Positions 17,510 to 26,091 of a stretch of DNA of 64,000 bases are shown in pieces. The DNA comes from CAZHBA01 sp964530225. Its GTDB lineage: Bacteria; Pseudomonadota; Alphaproteobacteria; UBA6615. A program made the position numbers and the translations under genes. The DNA is taken from assembly GCA_964530225.1 (NCBI GenBank), contig CAZHBA010000049.1, positions 1-64,000 of the forward strand, given 5' to 3'. How positions within the stretch are numbered: position 1 is the first letter of the stretch; each line of letters begins with the position of its first letter. The notes beneath the pieces are model-generated. The model searched no databases, was not told where the DNA came from, and saw only the letters and a program-made list of their open reading frames with translations.

Positions 17510-19156
17510 TTATTTGGTGGCGGCTTCTGCGGTTGCCAATTCGTTGGCCTGTTCGCGCAGAATGAATTTCTGAATCTTACCGGTAGAGGTTTTTGGTAAG
17601 GCGCCGAAGACGATGTGGCGCGGACATTTATAGTGGGCGATCGTGTCCCGGCAATGTTGAATCAACTCGTCCTCGGTCGCGGTGGCGTCCAGCGCTAACT
17701 CGATGAACGCGCAGGGCGTCTCTCCCCACTTTTCGTCCGGTCGTGCGACCACGGCAGCGGCTGAAACGGCGGGGTGTTTGTACAGCGCGTCCTCGACTTC
17801 GATCGACGAAATATTTTCGCCACCAGAGATAATGATGTCCTTTGAGCGGTCCTTGAGCTCTATGTAGTTATCCGGGTGCCACACCCCCAAATCGCCGGTG
17901 TGGAACCAGCCACCACCGAAGGCATCGGCAGTAGCCTCTGGATTTTTCAGGTAACCCTTCATGGTGACGTTGCCGCGGGTAAATACTTCGCCCATCGTCT
18001 CGCCGTCTTGGGGTACCGGTTCCAGTGTCTCAGGGTCGCCAACCATGAGGTCTTCCAGCACTTCGTAGGGCACGCCCTGGCGGGACTGTAGCTGTGCCTG
18101 TTGGTCGGGTGGTAATGCGTCCCACTCGTCCTGCCAGGCGCAGATAATGGCCGGACCGTAAATTTCCGTCAGGCCGTAGACATGGGTCACGCGAATACCT
18201 TGCTCAGCCATGCGTGCCAGTACGGCCGCCGGTGGCGGCGCCGCTGCGGTCATGAACTCGATATCTTGGTCGAAAGGTTGCCGGTCTTCTTCGCTGGCGT
18301 TGGTGATCATCTGCATGACAATCGGTGCGCCGCACAGGTGGGTCACTCCATGTGCGGCAAAGGCGGCATAGATGTTCTTTGCTACCACCTGCCGCAGGCA
18401 GACGTTCGTCCCGGCGACCAAAGCAACGCCCCAGGTAAAGCACCAACCGTTGCAATGGAACATCGGCAGCGTCCACAAATAGATGGGGTGGCCGGTGGCT
18501 CCCCAGGTGAAAACGTTACCCATCGCATTTAGATAGGAGCCACGATGGTGATAGACGACGCCCTTCGGATTGCCGGTGGTGCCGGACGTGTAGTTCAGGG
18601 CAATGGCACGCCACTCGTCGTCGGGCAGTGACCATTCGAATTTTGGATCACCGTCAGCGATAAATGTCTCGTAATCCATTTCACCCAATTGTTTGCCGCC
18701 GGGACCTTCGGTGTCACAGATGTCGATAACGACCGGCTTGTTCTTGACCAGTTTTAGGGCTTCTTTGATGGTCGGCGAAAATTCGGTGTCGGTGAGCAAT
18801 ATTTTGGCTTCGCCATGGTCGAGGATGAAGGCGATGGTCGAAGCATCGAGGCGGGTGTTGAGGGCGTTTATTACGCCGCCGGTCATGGGGATGCCAAAAT
18901 GGGCTTCCATCATTTCCGGGATATTCGGTGACATCACGGCGACGCAGTCGCCAACGCCAATGCCCCGTTGCGACAGCGCCGACGCTAATTGTCTGGTGCG
19001 GGCATAAGTTTCCGACCAGTTGCGTCTGATTTTGCCGTGAATCACGGCGGCGCGGTTCGGGTAGGCCGATGCCGTTCGCCTGATGAAGCTCAGCGGCGAC
19101 AATGGTGTGAAGTTCGCCTCATTTTTGTCGAGGTTGGTTTCATACGGATTGGTCAT
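17510..19156 (-). CDS. Acyl-CoA synthetase (AMP-forming), DmdB-like
   Basis: 548 residues of the ANL superfamily. The P-loop-like motif is YTSGTTGNPKG near 190-200, the A5-type motif is YGLTE, the adenylate motif is GWFHTGDLG near 430, and the catalytic lysine is in TSTGKIQKF near the end. It joins a carboxylic acid to CoA via an acyl-adenylate. The start (NLDKNEANFTPLSPLSF) resembles alphaproteobacterial medium-chain ligases, including methylmercaptopropionyl-CoA ligase DmdB, but the acid used cannot be read from sequence. GGGAGAGG precedes the ATG. DUF1192 is its divergent neighbour's partner, lying 22 bases upstream on the same strand. Confidence 0.88.
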   Translation of the reverse strand: MTNPYETNLDKNEANFTPLSPLSFIRRTASAYPNRAAVIHGKIRRNWSETYARTRQLASALSQRGIGVGDCVAVMSPNIPEMMEAHFGIPMTGGVINALNTRLDASTIAFILDHGEAKILLTDTEFSPTIKEALKLVKNKPVVIDICDTEGPGGKQLGEMDYETFIADGDPKFEWSLPDDEWRAIALNYTSGTTGNPKGVVYHHRGSYLNAMGNVFTWGATGHPIYLWTLPMFHCNGWCFTWGVALVAGTNVCLRQVVAKNIYAAFAAHGVTHLCGAPIVMQMITNASEEDRQPFDQDIEFMTAAAPPPAAVLARMAEQGIRVTHVYGLTEIYGPAIICAWQDEWDALPPDQQAQLQSRQGVPYEVLEDLMVGDPETLEPVPQDGETMGEVFTRGNVTMKGYLKNPEATADAFGGGWFHTGDLGVWHPDNYIELKDRSKDIIISGGENISSIEVEDALYKHPAVSAAAVVARPDEKWGETPCAFIELALDATATEDELIQHCRDTIAHYKCPRHIVFGALPKTSTGKIQKFILREQANELATAEAATK

Positions 19157-19178
19157 GTGCCTCTCCCAAACTCAGCAT

Positions 19179-19376
19179 CTAGTCTTTGAACAGCAAGTCC
19201 GCATCGCCCCGTAGCGCTTTCCGGCTCTTAATTTCCGCTTCGGCGCGCAAGATTTCCTTTTTTGCGTGCTCGATATACTCCTTCATTTCTTCAACCGACA
19301 AGGCCTCGATATTTACTTCTTCGAATGCCTTTGGTTTTACCGGATGTTGTGGTTCCAGTTCTTCATCGAAGCTCAT
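19179..19376 (-). CDS. DUF1192 family small protein
   Basis: 65 residues starting MSFDEELEP at ATG 19376. The frame runs back to 19640 but that part overlaps the divergent oxidoreductase start and is not protein-like. The core is EVNIEALSVEEMKEYIEHAKKEI followed by a charged helix ending LRGDADLLFKD. DUF1192 is a short alphaproteobacterial family of unknown function that often lies beside a PIG3 quinone oxidoreductase and TrcR, as here. It is convergent to nothing and about 130 bases from the divergent gene. Confidence 0.82.
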   Translation of the reverse strand: MSFDEELEPQHPVKPKAFEEVNIEALSVEEMKEYIEHAKKEILRAEAEIKSRKALRGDADLLFKD

Positions 19377-19503
19377 ATTCTCTGCCCTACATCTGAGGAT
19401 CGCGCAAATCAAGCATGATCGTTGTGTGCAAAGTTTGACCTGCCTAAAGTGCACCCGCAAGGCCCTTTGAAACCCGATAATAATACCGTGGAGAGTATGT
19501 GAG

Positions 19504-20502
19504 ATGAGCCTGCCTGCGACAATGACCGCTATCGAGATTACAGAGTTCGGCGGGCCGGAAGTTCTGCGGCCGGCCGAGCGCCCAGTTCCGGCGCCGGCGA
19601 CCGGTGAAATTCTGATCGCCGTCGCTGCCGCCGGGGTCAATCGGCCCGATGTGGTGCAACGGCTGGGCCTCTATCCACCGCCGCCGGAGGCATCTGATCT
19701 TCCCGGGCTTGAGGTCGCCGGCACGGTCGCCGCCATTGGCGAGGGGGTGACCCAATGGATAGAAGGCGATGCCGTGTGTGCACTGATCGCTGGCGGGGGA
19801 TACGCCGAATATGTGAGTGCTCCCGCGCCCCAGGCTCTACCCGTGCCGGTTGGTTTCGACATGATCCAGGCGGCGGGCATTCCGGAAACTTTTTTTACCG
19901 TATGGACCAACATATTCGACCGCGGTCATCTGACGGAAGGGGAATCGATCCTGATCCATGGCGGCTCGAGCGGCATTGGCACCACTGCCATACAGTTAGC
20001 GCGCGAGTTTGGCGCTAGGCCCTATGTCACAGTCGGTACGGCTGAAAAGGCTACTTTCTGCGAAGAACTCGGCGCGGCGAAAGCGATCAATTACCGTGAG
20101 CAAGACTTCGTCGAGGAGATCAAGGCGATCACCGACGGCGCCGGGGTCAATGTCATCCTCGACATGATCGGCGGCGAATATTTGCTGCGCAATATCCGCG
20201 TTTTGCGCCCCGACGGGCGCATCCTTCAGATTGCCTTGATGGGTGGGGCGAAGGGAGAACTCGACCTGGGCCGGGTGATGACCCGGCGGTTAATGGTGAC
20301 CGGTTCCACTCTGCGCCCGCGCTCCGTGGAAATAAAGGGCGCAATCGCCGGTTCGCTTCGCGAGCATGTCTGGCCGCTGTTCGAAGCCGGTAAAATTGGC
20401 CCGGTAATCCATCAATCCTTTCCCCTGGCTGAGGCCGCAAAGGCCCACGAGCTCATGGAAACAAGCGCCCATATCGGTAAAATCATATTAACTGTTGAAT
20501 AG
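19504..20502 (+). CDS. NAD(P)H quinone oxidoreductase, PIG3 family
   Basis: 332 residues, zinc-free medium-chain reductase. The GroES-like half contains AAAGVNRPDVVQRLGLYPPPP, whose NRxDxxQRxGxYPPP pattern is typical of the PIG3 group. The Rossmann half has ILIHGGSSGIGTTAIQLA (nucleotide loop) and VNVILDMIGG. It reduces quinones with NADPH in the cytosol. It lies between DUF1192 (divergent) and trcR (125 bases downstream, same strand), a common alphaproteobacterial order. Confidence 0.9.
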   Translation: MSLPATMTAIEITEFGGPEVLRPAERPVPAPATGEILIAVAAAGVNRPDVVQRLGLYPPPPEASDLPGLEVAGTVAAIGEGVTQWIEGDAVCALIAGGGYAEYVSAPAPQALPVPVGFDMIQAAGIPETFFTVWTNIFDRGHLTEGESILIHGGSSGIGTTAIQLAREFGARPYVTVGTAEKATFCEELGAAKAINYREQDFVEEIKAITDGAGVNVILDMIGGEYLLRNIRVLRPDGRILQIALMGGAKGELDLGRVMTRRLMVTGSTLRPRSVEIKGAIAGSLREHVWPLFEAGKIGPVIHQSFPLAEAAKAHELMETSAHIGKIILTVE

Positions 20503-20627
20503 TCGCACTTTGCTTTTTTCGGGCTTCGCGCTTATATAGGGGTTAACTCTAATACCTTGAAATTTAACATGCACTTTAGCCGATGCGGGTTTCAGCATAC
20601 CCGCCCGGGGTGTAACGAGGAGGTTCG

Positions 20628-21284
20628 ATGGCAGAACCATTGATGCCGAAAGGGACCGCCGTTTGGCTGGTCGAAAACACGGCCCTGACGTTCGATCAGA
20701 TCGCCGAATTTTGCGGTATGCATAAGCTCGAAATTCAGGGGATCGCCGACGGCGAGGTCGGCATTGGCATGCTCGGCCTTGATCCGGTCGCCAATGGCCA
20801 GCTCGAGTGGGATGAGATCGAGCGATGCAGCAAGGATCCGTCATTGCGCTTGGGGATTAAGCCGACCGAAAACCCGGAGCCGGTGCGGCGCACCAAGGGC
20901 CCGCGCTATGTGCCGTTGTCAAAGCGCCAGGACAAGCCTGACGGAATCGCTTATCTGCTTCGCTATTATCCAGAACTTAGCGATGCGCAGATTTCAAAAC
21001 TGATCGGTACAACGAAGCCGACAATCAATGCGATCCGCGACCGCACGCACTGGAATTCGTCGCAAATCCAACCGCGCGACCCGGTGACCATCGGTCTGTG
21101 CCGGCAAATGGATCTCGACGAAGCCATCGAGAAAGGCCGTAAAGCGGGCCGTAAACCGGCAGAAAATACATCTACACCGATTAGCGCTGATCTGATTCCC
21201 CAGGAGGAACCGGCGGTTCCCAGTCGAATTCCAGACTGGATGGCGGATGTCCGTGTTGGTGGTTCAGGCAGTAATGACACATAA
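20628..21284 (+). CDS. trcR: TrcR-type cell-cycle transcriptional regulator (DUF1013)
   Basis: 218 residues. The N-terminal half, from PLMPKGTAVWLVENTALTF to a GIADGEVGIGM stretch, is the conserved DUF1013 core with helices resembling a helix-turn-helix. A second DNA-binding-like block is DAQISKLIGTTKPTINAIRDR with TGTTK-like spacing. In Caulobacter and relatives this protein is an essential regulator that travels with RNA polymerase and affects cell-cycle genes. AGGAGG lies seven bases before the ATG. A clear terminator follows. The 3' extension rich in basic residues (KGRKAGRKP) is normal. Confidence in the family is high. Confidence 0.9.
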   Translation: MAEPLMPKGTAVWLVENTALTFDQIAEFCGMHKLEIQGIADGEVGIGMLGLDPVANGQLEWDEIERCSKDPSLRLGIKPTENPEPVRRTKGPRYVPLSKRQDKPDGIAYLLRYYPELSDAQISKLIGTTKPTINAIRDRTHWNSSQIQPRDPVTIGLCRQMDLDEAIEKGRKAGRKPAENTSTPISADLIPQEEPAVPSRIPDWMADVRVGGSGSNDT

Positions 21285-21316
21285 AACATAATAAAAACAG
21301 ATAGTTATGTAAAAAT

Positions 21317-21346
21317 AGGTCCAAATTTTTTGGGCCTGTTTTTTTT
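21317..21346 (+). terminator. Intrinsic terminator after trcR
   Basis: AGGTCCAAA pairs with TTTGGGCCT (one G-T wobble) and is followed by GTTTTTTTTG. It lies 33 bases after the trcR stop. Confidence 0.85.
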
Positions 21347-21619
21347 GTTAACTTTTGGCAAGATTTTGTTAACGAACTTGTCCGACATTAGGCGGTGATA
21401 GTTCTATTATGAACCTGTTAATGGGATTTCCCCTAGATCCTCTCTTGATGTCTCCCTGTTGACTCGCCACCCCGAAGGCCCCCCTTTCGGAGCGATTTTT
21501 CCTTGTATCATTAACAGCGTGAGTGCTGTTCAAGCCACGAAGCAGATAGGCTATGGTCCGCCAATTGGACGCCAAAATGGGCGTTTGTGCATTGATCTCT
21601 TTTTGGCAGGACTGGCACC
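21347..21619 (+). other. Leader region upstream of metY
   Basis: The stretch from the trcR stop to metY is about 335 bases. It holds the trcR terminator, a second hairpin with T-run at 21464-21500, and the metY leader. AT-rich blocks near 21350-21380 could carry a promoter. I looked for a SAM-II-type methionine riboswitch, which often precedes metY-type genes in this class, and did not recognise one. A short open frame (21459-21641) has no ribosome site and is not proposed as a gene. Confidence 0.4.
21464..21500 (+). terminator. Possible terminator or attenuator in the metY leader
   Basis: TCGC at 21464-21467 pairs with GCGA at 21492-21495, and inner CCGAA pairs with TTCGG around a C-rich loop. 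Five T follow at 21496-21500. It is 120 bases before metY and beyond the trcR terminator, so it could be a leader attenuator or a second-chance terminator. Confidence 0.4.
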
Positions 21620-22924
21620 ATGGTCGAGGCAAAATTTCTGAAATTCGGTACGTTGAGCTTGCATGCTGGCCAGCAACCGGACCCGGTCACCGGGGCCCGG
21701 GCAGCGCCTATTTATCAGACCACGTCCTATGTGTTTCCCGATGTCGATCACGCCGCCAGCTTGTTTAACCTCGAGCGCGTCGGCTACATCTATTCGCGCA
21801 TTTCAAACCCAACTGTCGCCGTGTTCGAGGAACGCATGGCCGCCCTCGAAGGCGGGGTCGGCGCTATCGCTACCGCCAGCGGTCAGGCGGCTCTGACGCT
21901 CGCCGTTATTACGCTGATGGACACTGGCGGCCATATCGTCGCTTCGCGCAATATTTATGGCGGTAGCCATAATCTGTTTCTCCACACGCTACCCCGCTTC
22001 GGTATCACCACAACGCTAGTCGACCCGCGCCATCCGCAGGAATTTGCCGATGCCATTCGGCCCGAAACCCGGCTGCTGTTTGCCGAGACAATCGGTAATC
22101 CGGGACTGGAGATCCTCGATATTCCGGTGGTCTCGACCATTGCTCATGATGCTGGCATTCCCTTGATGGTCGATTCGACCTTCTCGACACCCTATTTGAT
22201 GCGGCCGTTCGAACACGACGCCGACCTGATCATGCATTCCGCCACCAAATGGATTGGTGGCCACGGCGTCGCCATCGGCGGCGTTTTGGTCGATGGCGGA
22301 ACCTTCGATTGGGAAGGATCGGGCAAGTATCCCACGATGACCGAGCCTTATGCCGGCTATCATGGCCTCGATTTTGCCGAGGAGTTCGGCCCGGCCGCTT
22401 TTATCATGCGCGCGCGCGCCGAGGGGCTGCGCGACTTCGGCGCCTGCATGTCGCCGCAGAACGCGTTTTATCTGTTACAGGGGTTAGAGACCCTGCCGAT
22501 GCGCATGGCGCGCCACGTCGAAAATGCACGAACCATCGCGAAATATCTTGACGGAGCCAAGGAAGTCGCCTGGGTACGTTACCCTGAGCTCGACAGCCAC
22601 CCCGATCAGGTGCTGGCCGCCAAACTGTTGCCCGACGGCGCTGGTTCGATTGTCACCTTCGGCGTTAACGCCGGTCTGGACGGCCCGCGCAAGTCCGGTG
22701 CCAAGTTCATCGAGGCCCTAGAATTGTTCTCACACCTGGCCAATGTGGGCGACGCCAAGTCGCTGGTTATTCATCCGGCCAGTACGACCCACCAGCAAAT
22801 GGACGCCGTTGAACTGGTGGCGGCGGGTGTCGGCGAAGAAATGATCCGGCTGTCGGTCGGTCTGGAAGATCCGGAAGATCTAATCGGTGATTTGCACCAG
22901 GCGCTGCGTGCGTCGCAGAAATAG
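21620..22924 (+). CDS. metY: O-acetylhomoserine aminocarboxypropyltransferase / sulfhydrylase
   Basis: 434 residues of the Cys/Met-metabolism PLP family, a typical length for MetY, which is longer than MetB. The PLP lysine is Lys210 in HSATKWIGGHG, and VDSTFSTPYLMRPFEHDADL carries the cofactor Asp. YIYSRISNPT is the N-terminal phosphate-contact loop of the partner subunit. It makes homocysteine from O-acetylhomoserine and sulfide. A methionine gamma-lyase or MetZ reading is less likely given the ending and length. A hydrolase and thioesterase follow on the same strand within 12 bases. Confidence 0.9.
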   Translation: MVEAKFLKFGTLSLHAGQQPDPVTGARAAPIYQTTSYVFPDVDHAASLFNLERVGYIYSRISNPTVAVFEERMAALEGGVGAIATASGQAALTLAVITLMDTGGHIVASRNIYGGSHNLFLHTLPRFGITTTLVDPRHPQEFADAIRPETRLLFAETIGNPGLEILDIPVVSTIAHDAGIPLMVDSTFSTPYLMRPFEHDADLIMHSATKWIGGHGVAIGGVLVDGGTFDWEGSGKYPTMTEPYAGYHGLDFAEEFGPAAFIMRARAEGLRDFGACMSPQNAFYLLQGLETLPMRMARHVENARTIAKYLDGAKEVAWVRYPELDSHPDQVLAAKLLPDGAGSIVTFGVNAGLDGPRKSGAKFIEALELFSHLANVGDAKSLVIHPASTTHQQMDAVELVAAGVGEEMIRLSVGLEDPEDLIGDLHQALRASQK

Positions 22925-22935
22925 GAGCGCTGGTA

Positions 22936-23739
22936 ATGGACATACGGGTAAATGGCGCGACCGTTTTTGCCCACACCGGCGGCAAGCCCTTCGATCCAGC
23001 ACAACCGGTCCTGATGTTAATCCACGGTGCGGGCACCGACCATACGTTTTGGGGCCTGCAGACGCGATTTTTTTCCCACCATGGGTATTCGGTTTTCGCC
23101 GTCGATTTGCCCGGCCATGGCCGTTCCGACGGGTCGGCGCTGGAAACGATCGACGCCCTCGGCGACTGGGTGTGGCAGGTGCTCGACGCGGTTGGTGCTA
23201 AACAGGCGACGCTGGCAGGCCATTCCATGGGATCGATAATCGCGCTGGTAGCGGGGGCCAAGCGGCCGAAAGACACCAATGCGTTGGTTCTTGTTGGCAC
23301 GGCGGAGAAGATCGCAGTGCACGAAGACCTATTAGCAGCGGGCGAAAGCAATGATCCCAGGGCGTTCGACATGATTACCGACTGGGGCTTCGGCAAACCC
23401 TCCCATCTGGGTGGCCATCAGGCGCCGGGGCTATGGATGCAGGGTAGCGGACTGGCTTTGCTACGCTCGGGCACACCAGGTGTCCTGGGGACCGATCTCG
23501 CCTGTTGCAACGCCTACGAAGGTGCAGTTGAGGCGGCGAAAAAGATTACTTGTCCAGTGTTGTTACTACTCGGAGCTGGCGATCGTATGACGCCGCCGCG
23601 CATGACCAAGGCGCTGACCGAGGTATTGCCGGAAGTCGAAACCGAAATTTTACCCGCGACCGGCCACATGATCATGGTCGAGCGGCCGAACGAAACCATC
23701 GATGCTATCGACAGTTTCTTGCAGCGGGTCGCCGTATGA
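22936..23739 (+). CDS. Alpha/beta-fold hydrolase
   Basis: 267 residues. The nucleophile elbow is GHSMG with Ser97, the oxyanion HG is in LIHGAGTDHTFW, the acid is in LGAGDRMTPP, and the catalytic His is in PATGHMIM. A small lid domain lies at about 120-180. TAGGAG precedes the ATG, 11 bases after metY, and the end overlaps the thioesterase as ATGA, so the three are probably one operon. Related proteins act on esters, thioesters or C-C bonds. Its place after metY does not make it a MetX (the order, size and lack of MetX inserts argue against that). Confidence 0.83.
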   Translation: MDIRVNGATVFAHTGGKPFDPAQPVLMLIHGAGTDHTFWGLQTRFFSHHGYSVFAVDLPGHGRSDGSALETIDALGDWVWQVLDAVGAKQATLAGHSMGSIIALVAGAKRPKDTNALVLVGTAEKIAVHEDLLAAGESNDPRAFDMITDWGFGKPSHLGGHQAPGLWMQGSGLALLRSGTPGVLGTDLACCNAYEGAVEAAKKITCPVLLLLGAGDRMTPPRMTKALTEVLPEVETEILPATGHMIMVERPNETIDAIDSFLQRVAV

Positions 23740-24179
23740 GCCGGGCGGGGCGCGACGAGCGCCGGGAGAACTACCGGGAGTTCATGGAAATTTCGACCCG
23801 CTGGATGGACAACGACGTCTATGGTCACGTCAACAATGTCGTCTACTATTCCTACTTCGACACCGCGGTGAACGGGTTTCTTATGCGCGAGGCCGGGCTG
23901 GACTACCGCTCATCGGACGCCGTTGGTGTGGTTGCCGAAACCGGCTGCAGCTTCCACGGCGAAATCGCCTTTCCAGATATCCTTGATATCGGCTTCCGGG
24001 TCAGTCGGCTTGGCAATTCGTCGGTGACCTACGAGATCGGTATTTTCCGCCAAGGAAGCGAAGCGCCGGCGGCGACCGGCTATTTTGTTCATGTCTATGT
24101 GTGTCACGGGAAAATGACGCCGGTGCCGATCCCTGATAAGGCGCGCGCGGCGCTGGAGAAGCTAGTGGTCGAAGCCTAG
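23736..24179 (+). CDS. Acyl-CoA thioesterase, 4HBT hot-dog fold
   Basis: 147 residues from ATG 23736, sharing ATGA with the hydrolase stop. A longer frame from 23550 lies inside the hydrolase and is a shadow. The 4-hydroxybenzoyl-CoA thioesterase motif is RWMDNDVYGHVNNVVYYSYFD, where the first or second Asp is catalytic and HVNN is on the active-site helix. A hot-dog sheet follows with FPDILDIGFRVSRLGNSSV. It cleaves acyl-CoA thioesters in the cytosol. Substrate unknown. Probably cotranscribed with the hydrolase. Confidence 0.88.
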   Translation: MSRAGRDERRENYREFMEISTRWMDNDVYGHVNNVVYYSYFDTAVNGFLMREAGLDYRSSDAVGVVAETGCSFHGEIAFPDILDIGFRVSRLGNSSVTYEIGIFRQGSEAPAATGYFVHVYVCHGKMTPVPIPDKARAALEKLVVEA

Positions 24180-24197
24180 CGGCTCCCCCCTAACCTA

Positions 24198-24219
24198 CCT
24201 CCCCCTTGAGGGGGGGGGT
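24198..24219. repeat. C-run/G-run inverted repeat between convergent genes
   Basis: CCTCCCCC, TTGA, then a run of nine G form a strong hairpin in the gap between the thioesterase and the MetE-like gene, which converge here. No T-run follows on either strand. It could fold as a bidirectional transcription barrier, and the homopolymer runs make it prone to sequencing error. Confidence 0.45.
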
Positions 24220-24260
24220 CGCGCTGTGATAGCGGCGCTGGAAAAATTGATCCTTGAGAG

Positions 24261-25409
24261 CTAGCCGTTCCATAATCTCTTCGAAGCGATATTGGCGCCC
24301 TCGGTCAGGGCCTTGAATTTCTCGATGGCGATTTTGGCATCGACCGCACCCATGCCAGCGAAGGTAGCGAACCCGCAATCGGTGCCAGCGATAACCCGCT
24401 CGCGGCCGACGATATCGGCGTATTTACAAATGCGTTGAGCCACCAGTTCGGGGTGTTCGATATAGTTGGTCACGCTGTCGATGACGCCGGGGATCAGCAC
24501 CTTGTCGTCGGGTAAGTCACGTTTGGCAAAAACGCTCCATTCGTGCTCGTGGCGCGGGTTCGAGGCCTCGATCAGAAGACCCATCGGTTTTGCCTTCATC
24601 ACCTCGTCGAAGATCGCTGCTAGGGGGATATCGCAATGGTGCGGTCCCTCGTAGTTGCCCCAGCAGATGTGCATGCGCACCCGGTTGGCCGGGACGTTAT
24701 CCAGCGCGCTGTTAAGGGCTTCGACCTGCATCGCCGCATGGGTGAGGAACTCGCCATCGCTTAATTCGCGGCACGCCGTGTGGCGGCCCATCGCCAGGTC
24801 GGGACAGTCGATCTGCAGGATAAAGCCGGCCTCGATGATGGCCTCGTATTCTTCTTTCATCACATTGGCCAGGGCCTGCAGATAGGCCTCGTCCGACGGG
24901 TAGTACTGATTGTCCTGAAAGACCGTGATCACCCCCGGCGAGGCGGCGTTCATGAACACGTCGCTGGCGCCGGCATCGGCCGTCACCGCCTTCAGGTTCT
25001 CGATGTCGCGCTCCAGCGGTGCGCGGTCGCGGACCGTCACCGCGCCAGTACAGCAGGGCCGGTTGAGCCGCCTTGTTCCTGCCGCCTTTGCCTGCTCGCG
25101 GCGGTATTCGGGAAAGTTTGTCATATCGTCAAAGCGAATCGATTCGCTTTCGCCAGAAAAACCGGCGAGGCGCTGCTGGATATAGGTGGCGTAACCGGTT
25201 TTCCCCATCTCGCCGTCGTTGATGATGTCGAGGCCCCACTCGCGCTGCTTAGCGACGATATTAGTGACCGCCCCGCGCACCGAGCGTTCGAATTCGTCCT
25301 GGTCGTAGGGCTCGCCAAACTCGACCTTGAGTAGCAGATCGGTGAGGTCCTCGGGCCGCGGCATGCTGCCCACATGGGTGGTCAATATCCGGTCGGTACT
25401 GGTCTGCAT
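24261..25409 (-). CDS. Cobalamin-independent methionine synthase (MetE) C-terminal-domain protein
   Basis: 382 residues of the COG0620/UROD-MetE fold, without the N-terminal half of true MetE. Candidate zinc ligands are in HICWGNYEGPH and in TDCGF near the C-terminus (the second Cys). The start LTTHVGSMPRP is the usual opening of this stand-alone family. Members transfer methyl groups to thiols such as homocysteine from various donors, and some are epoxyalkane:CoM-transferase-like. GGGGGAG seven bases before the ATG is an excellent ribosome site. Its place next to metY fits a methionine or sulfur role, but the methyl donor cannot be stated. Confidence 0.8.
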   Translation of the reverse strand: MQTSTDRILTTHVGSMPRPEDLTDLLLKVEFGEPYDQDEFERSVRGAVTNIVAKQREWGLDIINDGEMGKTGYATYIQQRLAGFSGESESIRFDDMTNFPEYRREQAKAAGTRRLNRPCCTGAVTVRDRAPLERDIENLKAVTADAGASDVFMNAASPGVITVFQDNQYYPSDEAYLQALANVMKEEYEAIIEAGFILQIDCPDLAMGRHTACRELSDGEFLTHAAMQVEALNSALDNVPANRVRMHICWGNYEGPHHCDIPLAAIFDEVMKAKPMGLLIEASNPRHEHEWSVFAKRDLPDDKVLIPGVIDSVTNYIEHPELVAQRICKYADIVGRERVIAGTDCGFATFAGMGAVDAKIAIEKFKALTEGANIASKRLWNG

Positions 25410-25422
25410 TTCGTGCTCCCCC

Positions 25423-25554
25423 TTCGAATACCGCCAGATACTCTCCGATCCCTATCGCCTCATCTACCGGGTGATCGAAGATCAGGTAATCGTTTACCTC
25501 ATCGCCGACGGAAGGCGGATTATGCAGAGTTTATTGGCTCGCCGGTTGTTTTAA
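25423..25554 (+). pseudogene. RelE/ParE-type toxin, C-terminal remnant
   Basis: The frame reads FEYRQILSDPYRLIYRVIED, QVIVYLIADGRRIMQSLLA and ends TAA at 25554. DPYRLIYRV, VIVYLIADGRR and the R-rich ending match the last three strands and the catalytic Arg region of ParE-type toxins (LGxPYRVIYRI...LAVxHGRRDLxxLL). The N-terminal half is gone: upstream in this frame lies the start region of the MetE-like gene on the other strand. No antitoxin gene is next to it. I read it as a decayed toxin gene. Confidence 0.6.
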
Positions 25555-25587
25555 AACTCATATCCACTCCTCGGCACCTATGATAAA

Positions 25588-25612
25588 GGCCCGCCGGCGG
25601 AACCGGCGGGCC
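25588..25612 (-). terminator. Intrinsic terminator of hsp20
   Basis: GGCCCGCCGG at 25588-25597 pairs perfectly with CCGGCGGGCC at 25603-25612, a ten-base stem. Read on the minus strand the stem is followed by TTTAT, so it ends the hsp20 transcript 27 bases after its stop. Confidence 0.85.
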
Positions 25613-25638
25613 TGATATACGTGAACTTTAGATTGAGG

Positions 25639-26091
25639 TTAGGCGGCTTTCTGCTCGACCGTTGTCTTTGAACCGCCGTTCGAAATGGCAATCCTGCGTG
25701 GTTTTAGGGCCTCGGGTACCTCGCGCTTGAGGTCGACGACCAGAATACCGTTTTCGACGCTGGCGTTGACTACGTTGACGTGTTCGGCCAGGGCGAATCG
25801 GCGCTCGAACGCACGTGCCGCGATACCGCGATGCAGGTAGGTCGCACCCTCGCCGTTGGCCTTGGCATTACCCTTGATAAACAGCGCATTGTCTTTCTGG
25901 GTAATTTCCAGATCGTCGGTGCCGAAACCGGCGACCGCCATGGTCACGCGATAGTCGTAATCGCTCAGCTTTTCGATGTTGTAGGGTGGATAAGACGGCA
26001 CGTCGGTATTGAACGCATTATCGAATAACCGGTTCATACGGTCGAAACCGACGGTCGAACGAAATAGGGGAGATAAGTCGTAGTTACGCAT
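25639..26091 (-). CDS. Small heat-shock protein Hsp20 (IbpA-like)
   Basis: 150 residues from ATG 26091, which has AAGGAGG eight bases upstream. A longer frame to 26175 lies in the leader and is not translated. The N-terminal LSPLFRSTVGFDRMNRLFD and PPYNIEKLSDYDYRVTMAVAGF are IbpA-like. The alpha-crystallin domain runs from about 35 to 130 and includes LHRGIAARAFERRFALAEHV and the closing VENGILVVDLKRE. It is an ATP-independent holdase that forms oligomers. Regulation looks two-tier: a sigma-32 promoter at 26209-26237 and a ROSE-like thermometer over the ribosome site. Confidence 0.93.
   Translation of the reverse strand: MRNYDLSPLFRSTVGFDRMNRLFDNAFNTDVPSYPPYNIEKLSDYDYRVTMAVAGFGTDDLEITQKDNALFIKGNAKANGEGATYLHRGIAARAFERRFALAEHVNVVNASVENGILVVDLKREVPEALKPRRIAISNGGSKTTVEQKAA

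Noticed and set aside
21347..21619. SAM-II riboswitch before metY
   Set aside because: Searched by eye for the conserved loops and did not find them. Only a terminator-like hairpin is supported.
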